From positions 1-64,000 of the forward strand of contig CAIUWA010000048.1 in assembly GCA_903902745.1 (NCBI GenBank): a stretch of 64,000 nt of DNA, written 5' to 3'. This document shows, piece after piece, positions 37,392-47,403 of the stretch (its first letter is position 1; each line of letters begins with the position of its first letter). A model generated the notes under the pieces. That model saw only the letters and a program-made list of their open reading frames with translations. It had not been told where the DNA came from and searched no databases. A program made the position numbers and the translations under genes. The DNA comes from an uncultured Opitutia bacterium. GTDB taxonomy: Bacteria; Verrucomicrobiota; Verrucomicrobiia; Opitutales; Opitutaceae.

Positions 37392-37517
37392 GGGGAGGGG
37401 CAGTACCAAAGCAAAGCCGGGCCGCGCCGCGCAACTGCATCCGGCGCCGCGGCGCGGTTAATTATTTTGACTTCACCCGGGGCGGCCGGTTGCGTCCGCA
37501 CGGTTTTTGCCACCGGG

Positions 37518-38588
<1,071 letters not shown>

Positions 38589-38626
38589 TCGCACCGGTTC
38601 GGGGCGCCACGCGTGACAATTCCAAG

Positions 38627-40246
38627 ATGATCAAACGCCTTTCCATCATCCTGGCCCTGGTGGCGACGGTCGCCCTGCCGTTCATCATGCGGCCCCGGCA
38701 GGCCGCGCCGGAGCAGGCGGATGTCACCGTCATCATCATCACGCCGCACAACGAGGCCATCCGGCAGGAATACACCCGCGGCTTCAAGGAGTGGTATCAC
38801 GCCCGCACGGGCAAGACCGTGGCAATTGACTGGCGCGTGATCGGCGGCACGAGCGAGATCGCCCGGTTCCTCGAGGGGGAATATGTGGCGTCCTTCCAGA
38901 ACTTCTGGACGAACAAACTCGGCAAGCCCTGGAGCGCCGAGGTGCAGGCCGGATTCCAGAGCAGCACGGTGTCCGCCAGTTCGCCTCCGCTGGTGCAGGA
39001 GGCGCGCGCGGCGTTCCTAGGCTCGGAAGCGAGCAGCGGGATTGATGTCTTCTTTGGCGGTGGTGCGCCCGATTTTTCCACCCAAGCGCTGGCCGGGCGT
39101 TTGGTCGACGCGGGCCTGTTGAAAAGCCATCCGGACTGGTTCACCGATGCGGTGATTCCCCAGCACTACACCGGGCAGGAATATTGGGACAAGGAGGGCC
39201 GCTGGTATGGCTCCGTGCTCAGCTCCTATGGCATTATCTATAACCGCGACTCCATGCGGCGGTTGGGTTTCACCCGCGAGCCCGAGCAATGGGCCGACCT
39301 GATTGATCCCCGTCTGCTGGGCGAAGTGGCGCTGTGTGATCCGCGCAAAAGCGGCTCGATCGCCCAGGCGTTTGAAAATGTCATCCAGCAGCAGATGCAG
39401 CAGCGCTGGCAGGCGCTGCGGGCCGCCAACCCGGCCGGCGAGCCCAAGGCCCTCGAGGCGCAGGCGGTGCGCGAGGGCTGGATCAAGGGGCTGCAGATGA
39501 TGCAGCTCATTGGAGCGAATTCCCGCTATTTCACCGACACGTCGCAAAAGCCGCCGATTGACGTGGCCGCCGGCAATTGCGCGGCGGGCATGTGCATTGA
39601 TTTCTACGGCCGGCAGCAGGCGGAGGCGGTCCAGCGCCGCGACAACTCCCAGCGGCTCGGCTACGTTTCTCCGCCGGGAGGCACGGCCTACTCGGTCGAC
39701 CCGATTGCGCTGTTGCGGGGCGCGCCGCACCGCGAGGCGGCCATCGCTTTCATGGAGTACGTGCTTTCACCCGAAGGGCAGAAATTGTGGAATTTCAAAC
39801 CCGGCACGCCGGGTGGCCCGACGCGTTTCGCCCTCCGCCGCCTGCCGGTCCGCCGGGATTTCTATGCTCGCGAAGACTGGAAGGCGCTGCGCAGCGATCC
39901 GGAGGCAGAGCCCTTCACCGAGAAGGACCAGCTCATCTATCAGGACGCCTGGACCGGCCGGTTGTTTAAGGACATGGCGGTCATCATCAGCGTGATGTGC
40001 CAAGACACGCACAGCGAACTGGTGCAAGCCTGGCGGGCCATCATTGCGGCCCCCGAGCCGGAGAAAGCGCGCGCGCTCGCCGCCCTGCAGGATATGTCGG
40101 CGGTGAACTACGACCGGGTCGCCGGCGAAATCCACAAGGCGCTCGGTTCGAAAAACAAGGTCGATGGCATTAACATGGCCAACGAACTCGGTGCGGCCTT
40201 CCGCCGCAATTATGCCCGCGCCGAGGAGCTGGCCGCGGGTCGCTGA
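38627..40246 (+). CDS. ABC transporter extracellular solute-binding protein
   Basis: A 539-residue exported protein with an N-terminal hydrophobic stretch (MIKRLSIILALVATVALPFI) and no lipobox. The two-lobed binding fold is recognisable from VTVIIITPHNEAIRQEYTRG, FFGGGAPDFSTQALA, SSYGIIYNRDSMRRLGFT and PLSDP-like LIDPRLLGEVALCDPRKSGS, typical of Fe(III)/putrescine-type binding proteins. AAGNCAAGMCIDFYGR has two cysteines that may form a disulfide. It is longer than usual (about 340) and has a C-terminal helical extension. Ligand is unknown. Confidence 0.82.
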   Translation: MIKRLSIILALVATVALPFIMRPRQAAPEQADVTVIIITPHNEAIRQEYTRGFKEWYHARTGKTVAIDWRVIGGTSEIARFLEGEYVASFQNFWTNKLGKPWSAEVQAGFQSSTVSASSPPLVQEARAAFLGSEASSGIDVFFGGGAPDFSTQALAGRLVDAGLLKSHPDWFTDAVIPQHYTGQEYWDKEGRWYGSVLSSYGIIYNRDSMRRLGFTREPEQWADLIDPRLLGEVALCDPRKSGSIAQAFENVIQQQMQQRWQALRAANPAGEPKALEAQAVREGWIKGLQMMQLIGANSRYFTDTSQKPPIDVAAGNCAAGMCIDFYGRQQAEAVQRRDNSQRLGYVSPPGGTAYSVDPIALLRGAPHREAAIAFMEYVLSPEGQKLWNFKPGTPGGPTRFALRRLPVRRDFYAREDWKALRSDPEAEPFTEKDQLIYQDAWTGRLFKDMAVIISVMCQDTHSELVQAWRAIIAAPEPEKARALAALQDMSAVNYDRVAGEIHKALGSKNKVDGINMANELGAAFRRNYARAEELAAGR

Positions 40247-40292
40247 GCGGGAGTGGCAGCCAAGTTAACGAGGCTGGATCGAAGCATCGAAC

Positions 40293-40358
40293 GGCCCGAG
40301 CGAGCTCGGGCCCTACATACACGAGCCTGCCCTTGTAGGGCCCGACCTTGGTCGGGCC
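40293..40358. repeat. Palindromic repeat between convergent genes
   Basis: Two hairpins, GGCCCGAG/CTCGGGCC (40293-40300 and 40305-40312) and GCCCGACC/GGTCGGGC (40340-40347 and 40350-40357), flank TACA/TGTA sequences so that the whole unit is also an inverted repeat. It lies between the binding-protein gene and rpe. Confidence 0.7.
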
Positions 40359-40365
40359 TTCCGTA

Positions 40366-41022
40366 CTACAGCTTCGCGAACGCGGCAGCGAAGGCCGCCT
40401 GGTCCGGGGCCTTGAAGAACGAGGTGCCGGCCACAAAGGTGTCGGTCCCGGCGGCGCGGCACTCGGCCGCGGTTACGGGATCGATGCCGCCGTCCACTTC
40501 CAGCCGGAAATTCAGGCCGCGCGCCTTTCGCCAGGTGGAGAGCTGGGTGAGCTTGGGCAGCATATCGCGGCGGAAGCTCTGGCCGCCAAAGCCCGGCTGC
40601 ACGGTCATCACGAGCACGAGGTCGACCAGCGGCAGCAAGTGCTCGATAGCGCGGGCGGGCGTGCCGGGATTGATCACGATGCCGCATTGGCAGCGCACGT
40701 CGCGGATCCGGGACAGCGCGGCGGCATGGTCATAGTCCGGCTCGATGTGGATGCTGATGTTGCTGGCCCCGGCCTTGGCGAACGCCTCGATGTAGCGCTC
40801 CGGCTCGTCGAGCATCAGGTGGGTGTCGAAATAGAGCGTCGAACCCGCCCGGCGCAGGGCGGCCAGCACTTCCGGCCCAAAGGTGAAATTCGGCACAAAG
40901 TGGCCGTCCATGATGTCGAGATGGAGCCACTTCAGGCCGAGCTGCTCGACCTTGCTGGCGCTGGCCGCCAGATTGGCGTGGTCGCCGGCGAGAAGGGAGG
41001 GAACGAGGATGGGAGTGTGCAC
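40366..41022 (-). CDS. rpe: Ribulose-phosphate 3-epimerase
   Basis: A 218-residue TIM-barrel enzyme interconverting ribulose-5-P and xylulose-5-P in the pentose phosphate pathway. Landmarks are the start PILVPSLLAGDHANL, LHLDIMDGHFVPNFTFGPEV with the metal-binding HLDIMDGHFV, THLMLDEPERY, LVLVMTVQPGFGGQSF and LEVDGGIDP. The start is taken as GTG at 41022; no ATG fits. It begins ten bases after the lptE stop and so is probably the last gene of the envelope operon. Confidence 0.93.
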   Translation of the reverse strand: MHTPILVPSLLAGDHANLAASASKVEQLGLKWLHLDIMDGHFVPNFTFGPEVLAALRRAGSTLYFDTHLMLDEPERYIEAFAKAGASNISIHIEPDYDHAAALSRIRDVRCQCGIVINPGTPARAIEHLLPLVDLVLVMTVQPGFGGQSFRRDMLPKLTQLSTWRKARGLNFRLEVDGGIDPVTAAECRAAGTDTFVAGTSFFKAPDQAAFAAAFAKL

Positions 41023-41032
41023 GGCGCTTGTT

Positions 41033-41557
41033 TCACCACACGGCAAGGGCGGTGTGGGCAACCTTTTTCGCCAAGGCTCCGGCGAGGAGCGGCAGAGTCT
41101 GGTACTCCGACTGGAGCTGGCCGCTGTCGGTGAAGGCGTCCCGGGCGGTGTCCACCGGCCGCGCCGTCACGAGGTCTTTGCCCGCGCGATTGTCATGCAG
41201 CGTGACGGTGGCGCTGAGGGTGAGGGCAAAGGTGCGCGCGAGGCCGGTGTCGCCGGGCCGCACGGTGGCGACCTCGCGGCTGTAACCCGTGAGGATCACG
41301 GCGAGCGTGACGTCGGCCTGCTCCGGGGAATTGACCACGGTGACGCGGCCATCGCGCAGGAATTCCTCACGCAGTGTGCTGCTGGTCAAGGCAACGGCCT
41401 GCGGCAGGAGCGTCTTGTTCTGAATCGGGGCGAGGTAGATGGTCCGGAAAGCGAGGGTGCCCCCGGTGCCGAGGCGGTAGTGCGAGCAGCCCGTGAGGAC
41501 GAGGGCCAGGCCCAGGCCGGAGAACAGACGACGGAGGACGGAGGAGCGGATGGTCAT
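41033..41557 (-). CDS. LPS-assembly lipoprotein LptE-like
   Basis: A 174-residue lipoprotein with signal MTIRSSVLRRLFSGLGLALV and lipobox LTGC (Cys23). The mature sequence HYRLGTGGTLAFRTIYLAPIQNK with the later SSTLREEFLRDGRVTVV fits the LptE family (DUF4136/COG2980-like), which plugs the LptD barrel that inserts lipopolysaccharide in the outer membrane. The bamD-like gene lies upstream on the same strand. The start at 41557 is chosen because it begins the lipoprotein signal. Identity with LptE is likely but sequence conservation in this family is low. Confidence 0.7.
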   Translation of the reverse strand: MTIRSSVLRRLFSGLGLALVLTGCSHYRLGTGGTLAFRTIYLAPIQNKTLLPQAVALTSSTLREEFLRDGRVTVVNSPEQADVTLAVILTGYSREVATVRPGDTGLARTFALTLSATVTLHDNRAGKDLVTARPVDTARDAFTDSGQLQSEYQTLPLLAGALAKKVAHTALAVW

Positions 41558-41627
41558 TCTAAGCGAAAGGAAGAATCCATCGGAAGCCGGCATCCTGTCC
41601 ACAAGGAACGCCCGGCGTTCGACCGCC

Positions 41628-42689
41628 TCAAAACAGCCAGAAACGCTTTTTCTTCTTCTCGCCCACGGGGGTGGACGCCGGAACGGGCTTGCCCGCTGCC
41701 TTGGCTTCGACCTGCTCAAGCCGCTGCCGCGCCACGGCGGCGATCGGGGAGTCGGGATAGGCGGTGATGGCCTCGTTGTAGAAGACCCGGGCGGCGGTAT
41801 AGTTGTCCCGTTTGTAGAAATAAAAGTCGGCCATCTTCATTTTGCTGTCGGCAAGCACTGTCTTCATGTCGGCCAGGCCCTTCTCCGCGACGGGAATATT
41901 GGGGTCGCCCGGAAACAGGATCATGAAGTCCTCAAAATAGGTGATGGCATCGCGCGTCGAGGTCTGGTCGTAAGCGGGGCCGTCCACCAGCGAGACGTTG
42001 GTCTGACCCAGCTTCAGGTAGGCGTCGGGGGTGAGGAGGCTCTGCGGATAGAAATTGATCATCCGGTCGAGCGCGTTGATGGCTTCGGGGATGTTGTCGA
42101 ACTTCTGGTGACCGTTGGCGATGTTCATCAGCGCGAGCGGGGCGTAGTCGCTGTAGGGCGCGTTCGAAAGGATGACCTCGAAATAGCCGAGCGCCCGTTC
42201 GCGACTCTGAAAACCGGGGATCATGCCAAATAAGAAGCGGTTGCGGGCGCCGCCGAGCAGTGCGCTGGCGATGTGGTATTGCTCGCCGATGATCTCGTTG
42301 AAGCGCTTCGTGTTCGGGTAATTGTTCAGGACGTTCTGGAAATCCTCGAAGGATCGGAAGAATTCCTTGTGGGCGAGAAAGGCCTGGCCCGCGCGGTACA
42401 GGGCCTCGGGGGAGTAGATGGAATTCGGGTATTTCTTCACCACCTGCTCGTACGTCTTGCCGGCGCGGCGCAGGCTGCCGTTTTCCTCGGAGGTGCGCGC
42501 CTTGTTCATCAGGTCCAGGGCGTTGCGACCTTCCTCGCCGGACAGGCCGGACAAGGCACCGCCCTCGATGGTCCAGCCGGTTTGCGGCGACCAGACCAGG
42601 TCGGCCCGGGCGGAATCCACGGTGAGTAAAAGCAGGCCGGCGGCCAGAACACCAAGTGCCACGGGGGGACGGACGGAGGAAAAACGCAT
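41628..42689 (-). CDS. BamD-like outer-membrane assembly TPR protein
   Basis: A 353-residue exported TPR protein (signal MRFSSVRPPVALGVLAAGLL, cleavage near SARA). It has five or so TPR units typical of BamD/YfiO: EENGSLRRAGKTYEQVVKKYPNSIYSPEA (about 73-101), FRSFEDFQNVLNNYPNTKRF and FYNEAITAYPDSPIAAVARQ. It is longer than BamD (about 245) and lacks a lipobox, so it may be a periplasmic relative. The Bam complex inserts outer-membrane barrels. Its place beside lptE, fabH and plsX supports an envelope role. Confidence 0.78.
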   Translation of the reverse strand: MRFSSVRPPVALGVLAAGLLLLTVDSARADLVWSPQTGWTIEGGALSGLSGEEGRNALDLMNKARTSEENGSLRRAGKTYEQVVKKYPNSIYSPEALYRAGQAFLAHKEFFRSFEDFQNVLNNYPNTKRFNEIIGEQYHIASALLGGARNRFLFGMIPGFQSRERALGYFEVILSNAPYSDYAPLALMNIANGHQKFDNIPEAINALDRMINFYPQSLLTPDAYLKLGQTNVSLVDGPAYDQTSTRDAITYFEDFMILFPGDPNIPVAEKGLADMKTVLADSKMKMADFYFYKRDNYTAARVFYNEAITAYPDSPIAAVARQRLEQVEAKAAGKPVPASTPVGEKKKKRFWLF

Positions 42690-42701
42690 CGGGAAAAAGT
42701 T

Positions 42702-43739
42702 TTACCAGCGAATCAGCGCGCTTCCGTAGGTCAAGCCCGCCCCAAAGGCGACGAGCAGGGTAAGGTCGCCGGCCTTGATCCGGCCGGCGCGGCGGGCCTC
42801 GTCAAGGGCGAGGGGGATGGAGGCGGCGGAGGTGTTGCCATAGCGGTCGACATTGATGAAGAACCGGTCGAGCGGCAGCTCAAGGTACTGGGCGATCGCC
42901 TCAATGATGCGGAGGTTGGCCTGATGGGGAATCACGCAGGCAATCTGATCAGCCTGCAGGCCGTGTTGTTCCAAAATATCCCGGGCCGACTCCTCCATCA
43001 CCCGGACCGCCAGCTTGAAGACTTCCTTGCCCTTCATCTTGATGGTGTGGTCGCCGGCGGCGATCGAGGCGGGCGTGGCCGGGGCGTTGCTGCCGCCGCC
43101 GGGAATATGGAGCAGGTCGACGCTCTCCCCGAACGCGCCGAGCCGGGTGCCGATCAGGCCGATGCCGGGCCGGGGGGAGCCGCCGACCACCACGGCGCCC
43201 GCGCCGTCGCCGAACAGCACGCAGGTCGTGCGGTCCTTCCAGTCCACGATCGTCGAAAGTTTTTCCACGCCGATGACCAGCGCATGGCGGTAGCGGCCCG
43301 AGGAGATCATCGCGCAGGCCGTGTCGAGGCCGTACAGGAAACCGGAGCAGGCGGCGTTGAGGTCGAAGCACGCGGCGGTGGTGGGGATGCCGAGCTTGGC
43401 CTGGATGATGCAGGCCGTGGCGGGCATCGTCAGGTCGGGAGTGATCGTGGCCACCACTAGCAGGTCAATGTCCGCCGGCGTTAGTTTGGCGTCGGCCAGC
43501 GCCGCGGCGGCCGCCTTGACGGCCATGTCCGACGTGTTCTCGCCGGGGCCGGCGATGCGGCGTTCGCGGATGCCGGTGCGGGTGACAATCCACTCGTCCG
43601 AGGTATCCATCCGCTTGGAAAGCTCGGCATTGGTCAGAATGCCGGCGGGGGCAAAGGAACCGGTGCCGAGAATGACCGTGGAAACGGGCGCGAGGGCGGG
43701 CGGACGAAGGGGGGAGGGCACGGGCGGAAGTGCGGTCAA
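42702..43739 (-). CDS. fabH: 3-oxoacyl-ACP synthase III
   Basis: A 345-residue condensing enzyme that starts fatty-acid synthesis by joining acetyl-CoA with malonyl-ACP. The Cys-His-Asn triad is present: Cys131 in NAACSGF, His272 in IPHQANLRI and Asn302 in RYGNTSAASIP. The N-terminus has about 18 extra residues rich in Pro before STVILGTGSFAP. The start overlaps the end of plsX by four bases (43736-43739), so the two are translationally coupled, as is common. Confidence 0.95.
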   Translation of the reverse strand: MTALPPVPSPLRPPALAPVSTVILGTGSFAPAGILTNAELSKRMDTSDEWIVTRTGIRERRIAGPGENTSDMAVKAAAAALADAKLTPADIDLLVVATITPDLTMPATACIIQAKLGIPTTAACFDLNAACSGFLYGLDTACAMISSGRYRHALVIGVEKLSTIVDWKDRTTCVLFGDGAGAVVVGGSPRPGIGLIGTRLGAFGESVDLLHIPGGGSNAPATPASIAAGDHTIKMKGKEVFKLAVRVMEESARDILEQHGLQADQIACVIPHQANLRIIEAIAQYLELPLDRFFINVDRYGNTSAASIPLALDEARRAGRIKAGDLTLLVAFGAGLTYGSALIRW

Positions 43740-44791
43740 ACGCCCGGCGGCCGGAGCAACTCGTTCGCCCGGGCCACGTCGGCCTCGATGCGGTGGTTCA
43801 TGTCGTTCTTGATGATCTCACTGGCCGCGCGGATGGCGCTCTTGATCGCCTGGCGGTTGCTCGAGCCATGCGCCTTCAGGATGTTGCCGCGCAGGCCCAG
43901 CAGGGGCGCACCGCCGTAACGCTCGGGATTGATGCGGCGCTTGAGCGCGTCGAACGCCCCTTGGGACAGCAGGGCGCCGGCCATGCGGAGCGGGTTGGTG
44001 CTCAGCTCGTCCTTGAGCAGCGTGGAGAAAAAGCGCGAAAGCGATTCCCAGCTCTTCAACAGCACGTTGCCCACAAACCCGTCGCACACGAGCACGTCGA
44101 CATGGTCCTCAAACACGTGGAAGCCCTCGGCCGGCCCGGTGTAATTCAGCACGCTGCCGACGCGCTTGAGCAGCTCGTGGGTCTCGGCGACGAGGGCGTT
44201 GCCCTTGCCCTCCTCGGTGCCGATGGTCATCAGGCCGACGCGCGGGTTGGCCACGCCGAGCACGACATGGCAATAGTGGCTGCCAAGGATGGCGTTGTGC
44301 ACGAGGTGGTCGGCCTTGGCCTCGGGGTTCGCGCCGGCGTCGATGAGGATGAAATGGCCGCCTTCGCGCGGGACGACGGCGGCGAGCGCCGGGCGGTCGA
44401 CGCCTTCCATGGTGCGCAGGCGGAGGGTCCCGCAGGCCATCAGGGCGCCGGTGTTGCCACAGCTCACCACGACGCTGGCGTCGCCGGTTTTCACCAGCTC
44501 GATGGCGCGGACCATCGAGGAATCTTTCTTCCGTTTCAGCGCCATGAGCGGCTTGTCATCCATCGTGATGACATCCGGCGCGTGAAACACATTCAGCCGG
44601 GGCTGGCCGCTGAGGCCGGCCGAGGCAACCAGCGGGCCGAGGAGGGACTCCTCCCCGACGAGGGTGATGGGGTTCAGCTCCGGAAACTCGTCGAAGGCGA
44701 GCTTGACGGCCGCGACCACCTCGGCCGGACCGAGGTCGCCGCCCATGGCATCGACGGCGATGCGTCCGGATGCGCCCGAGGGATTGACCAT
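43736..44791 (-). CDS. plsX: Phosphate acyltransferase
   Basis: A 351-residue enzyme that turns acyl-ACP into acyl-phosphate, the first step of the PlsX/PlsY phospholipid route. Typical blocks are RIAVDAMGGDLGPAEVVAAV (about 10-29), SCGNTGALMACGTLRL, VLGVANPRVGLMTIGTEEGKGNAL and VCDGFVGNVLLKSWE. It lies between rpmF upstream and fabH downstream, the conserved bacterial order rpmF-plsX-fabH. Confidence 0.96.
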   Translation of the reverse strand: MVNPSGASGRIAVDAMGGDLGPAEVVAAVKLAFDEFPELNPITLVGEESLLGPLVASAGLSGQPRLNVFHAPDVITMDDKPLMALKRKKDSSMVRAIELVKTGDASVVVSCGNTGALMACGTLRLRTMEGVDRPALAAVVPREGGHFILIDAGANPEAKADHLVHNAILGSHYCHVVLGVANPRVGLMTIGTEEGKGNALVAETHELLKRVGSVLNYTGPAEGFHVFEDHVDVLVCDGFVGNVLLKSWESLSRFFSTLLKDELSTNPLRMAGALLSQGAFDALKRRINPERYGGAPLLGLRGNILKAHGSSNRQAIKSAIRAASEIIKNDMNHRIEADVARANELLRPPGV

Positions 44792-44824
44792 CGCAGGGAT
44801 GGTGGGAAGGGTCGGACGCGAGGG

Positions 44825-45004
44825 TTAGACCTCGACGTTGAGCACCTGGCGTCCGCGATACATGCCATTCTTGGGATTCACGCGATGCGGCCGGAAGAGG
44901 CTGCCATCGGCGGGGTCCTTGGCGAACTCAGGTGCCTTGAAAGCGTTGGCGGCGCGGCGGTTGGCGCTGCGGCGTTTGGACTGCTTGCGTTTCGGATTGG
45001 CCAT
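44825..45004 (-). CDS. rpmF: Ribosomal protein bL32
   Basis: A 59-residue large-subunit protein, MANPKRKQSKRRSANRRAAN at the start and NPKNGMYRGRQVLNVEV at the end. There is no CxxC pair, so it is a zinc-free form; the usual C-terminal half is recognisable in RPHRVNPKNGMYRGR. It is the first gene of the plsX-fabH block. The DUF177/YceD gene that often precedes rpmF is absent; a palindromic repeat and uppP are found instead. Confidence 0.93.
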   Translation of the reverse strand: MANPKRKQSKRRSANRRAANAFKAPEFAKDPADGSLFRPHRVNPKNGMYRGRQVLNVEV

Positions 45005-45120
45005 GGGAGGAGGGAGTTTTGCGTGGACGGTGGCGTTCTTGAAAAACGCCCGCGACACGCGCGAAAAACGAGGGAGTAAAGGGCTGTGTTTTCGGGCGTC
45101 AAGCGCCATATCCGGTGGGT

Positions 45121-45222
45121 TTTCGCGCAAAGGCGCAGAGGCGCGAAGGAAAGGCCTCGGCCGGTGAGCTCAGGGGCGTTCCGCCCGTTAGCGCTCTGCG
45201 ACTTTGCGCCTCTGCGTGAAAT
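45121..45222. repeat. GCGCAGAGGCGCAGAG-type palindromic repeat
   Basis: The left arm TTTCGCGCAAAGGCGCAGAG starts at 45121. The right arm ends TTTGCGCCTCTGCGTGAAAT near 45222. It belongs to the commonest repeat family of this window (also 53040, 54364, 56695 and 58551). Confidence 0.8.
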
Positions 45223-45273
45223 TGGTTGGTCGGAAGAGGCTGACCACAAGCGGTGACGCGCAAGGCCCCGGTT

Positions 45274-46278
45274 TCAAAAGAAAAACCATGCCGCGATGGC
45301 CGCGGCCGTGACCAGGCGGTAAACGGCGAAGACCGCCAGACCGTGCCGGGTCAGCCAGCCGACCAGGAAGCGCACGGCCGCGGCCGCCGAGAGGGCCGCC
45401 ACGGCGGCCCCGAGCAGCACGTGCGGCAAGCCGAAGACCGCGATCATCGACGCCCCGCTCTGGTAGCTTTTCAGCACCGATGCACCGGTGAGGGTGACGA
45501 AGCCGAGCAGGAAGCTGAATTCCGCGGCGCGTCGCGGATCAAGCCCGGCAAAATAGCCGCCGACGATCGTCATCATCGAGCGGCTCGTGCCCGGCCACAT
45601 CGCGACGCATTGGAGCAGGCCGATTTTGGCGGCGGAGGCCACGCCGAGGTCGGCGGGTTCGCGTGAGCCGAGGACATACATTGCCCGCCGCCGCCGCCAG
45701 CGCTCGGCGTAGAGCATAAGGAAAGCGCCGGCGACCTGCGCGGTGACCACGGCGCCGACGGAAAACAGCCGGTCGCTGATCCAGTCGTGGGCGAGAAAAC
45801 CGATCACGCCGGCGGGAATGAAGGCGACGAGGAGATTGACCAGCAGGCGCAGGCCCGCGATGTCGCGGCCGAGCAAGCCGCGGAAAAGGGAGATGAGCTG
45901 GCGCCAGTAGAGCAGGGCGACGGCGGCGATCGCGCCAAACTGGATGACGACCGTGTAGGTGTCGGCCGCGAGCTTGGGCGTGAGTGGCACGCCTGCGGGG
46001 TGCTTGGCCGAGGGTTTCTTGTGCCAGAGAACCTGGCCATCGGCACCGGTGAGCGGCTTCTCCGACTCGAGCCCGAGAACGTTGGTGGCGATGATGAGGT
46101 GGCCGGTGGAGGAAATCGGCAGAAACTCCGTCACGCCCTCGATCAAGCCGAGGATGATGGCGTCGCCGGTGCTGAGCTCGGCGGCGGGCCGGGGCGCGAC
46201 CGGCGCAGCGGGGGCGCCAATGCCGGTGGGGGCCAGGGCGAGGCTGAGTCCGCCAAGGAACAGCAGGGTTTTTCGCAC
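45274..46278 (-). CDS. uppP: Undecaprenyl-diphosphatase
   Basis: A 334-residue membrane enzyme (BacA family) that releases undecaprenyl phosphate for peptidoglycan and O-antigen synthesis. The two conserved loops are LIEGVTEFLPISSTGHLIIA (about 50-69) and MWPGTSRSMMTIVGGYFAGL (about 219-238). An unusual N-terminal extension reads like a signal peptide (MRKTLLFLGGLSLALAPTGI) with a Pro/Ala-rich linker, and an extra loop (about 75-105) separates two of the helices. About eight to nine helices are seen. Confidence 0.93.
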   Translation of the reverse strand: MRKTLLFLGGLSLALAPTGIGAPAAPVAPRPAAELSTGDAIILGLIEGVTEFLPISSTGHLIIATNVLGLESEKPLTGADGQVLWHKKPSAKHPAGVPLTPKLAADTYTVVIQFGAIAAVALLYWRQLISLFRGLLGRDIAGLRLLVNLLVAFIPAGVIGFLAHDWISDRLFSVGAVVTAQVAGAFLMLYAERWRRRRAMYVLGSREPADLGVASAAKIGLLQCVAMWPGTSRSMMTIVGGYFAGLDPRRAAEFSFLLGFVTLTGASVLKSYQSGASMIAVFGLPHVLLGAAVAALSAAAAVRFLVGWLTRHGLAVFAVYRLVTAAAIAAWFFF

Positions 46279-46356
46279 GCGGCTTGTTTTCAGCTTTCAC
46301 GCCCCGGCGCAAATTTATTTGCGGCCCGCGCCGCCGTGCCAACGCTGCCGGCTCGC

Positions 46357-47403
46357 ATGACGGATCTCGCCTCCCTTACCGCCCGGCTGGCTGCCCGCCA
46401 GGATCTCCGCGCCGACGAGGTGGCCGCGGCGGCGGCGGCGCTCGCGTCGGCCGACGTCAGCGACGAGGCCAAGGCCGGCTTTCTCACCGCACTGGCGGAC
46501 AAGGGCGAGAGCGTCGCCGAGGTGGCGGCGTTTGCGCGGGCGTTTCGCGGCATGGCCGTGAATCCCGGGGTCGAGGCCTGGGCGCCGTCGGCCATCGACA
46601 TCGTCGGCACGGGCGGCGACCACGCAGGCGGATTCAATATTTCCAGCCTCGTCGTGCTGACCCTCGCGAGCGCGGGCGTCACGGTGATGAAGCACGGCAA
46701 CCGCGGCATCACCTCGAAATGCGGCAGTGCGGACTTGCTCGCGGCCCTCGGCGTCGACCTGCAGGCGCCGCCCGAAAAACTTCGCCGCGCGCTGACCGAG
46801 CTGGGCTACGTTTTTTTCTTCGCCCCCGCCTATCATCCGGCGTTCAAGCACATCCTTCCCGTCCGCAAGGCGCTGGCCGCGCAGGGCCGGCGCACGGTTT
46901 TCAACATTCTCGGGCCACTCATCAATCCCGGCCGCCCGGCGCATGTGCTGCTCGGCGTGTTTGCCGAGTCCTGGGTACCGAAGCTCGCCGGTGCGCTTGA
47001 CGCCCTCGGGGCGCAGGCCGGGCTGGCGGCGCATGGCATCATCGCACCGGAGCGCGGCATCGACGAACTCACCACCGCGACGGTGAACCGCGTCCGTGGT
47101 TTCGGCCGCCTCGCCAGTCTTGATGCGCAGTGGAGCGCGAAGGACTTTGGCCTGCCGCTTTCGCCCTTCGACGACCTCAAGGGCGGGGACCTCGCGGCCA
47201 ATCTCGTGATCGTGGAAGACATCCTGGCCGGGCGCGGTCCCACGGGACTCGTGGACACCATCGTGCTGAACGCCGCCGTGGCGCTGTGGATTACCGGCAA
47301 GACCGCCGCCGTGCAGGACGGCCTCGGCCTCGCGCGCGAGCGCCTGCTCGGCGGGGCAGTGAAACAGAAAATCGCGGCAACGCGGGAGTTTTACCGCTCA
47401 TGA
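46357..47403 (+). CDS. trpD: Anthranilate phosphoribosyltransferase
   Basis: A 348-residue enzyme that transfers the phosphoribosyl group of PRPP to anthranilate, the second step of tryptophan synthesis. Key motifs are IDIVGTGGDHAGGFNISS (about 84-101) with the PRPP loop GTGGD, KHGNRGITSKCGSADLLAALG (about 110-130) and NILGPLINPGRPAHVLLGV. The start at 46357 (MTDLASL) is chosen; the frame is open farther upstream only as a shadow of uppP. Its stop overlaps the glmM start by four bases, an unexpected pairing of tryptophan and cell-wall genes. Confidence 0.93.
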   Translation: MTDLASLTARLAARQDLRADEVAAAAAALASADVSDEAKAGFLTALADKGESVAEVAAFARAFRGMAVNPGVEAWAPSAIDIVGTGGDHAGGFNISSLVVLTLASAGVTVMKHGNRGITSKCGSADLLAALGVDLQAPPEKLRRALTELGYVFFFAPAYHPAFKHILPVRKALAAQGRRTVFNILGPLINPGRPAHVLLGVFAESWVPKLAGALDALGAQAGLAAHGIIAPERGIDELTTATVNRVRGFGRLASLDAQWSAKDFGLPLSPFDDLKGGDLAANLVIVEDILAGRGPTGLVDTIVLNAAVALWITGKTAAVQDGLGLARERLLGGAVKQKIAATREFYRS

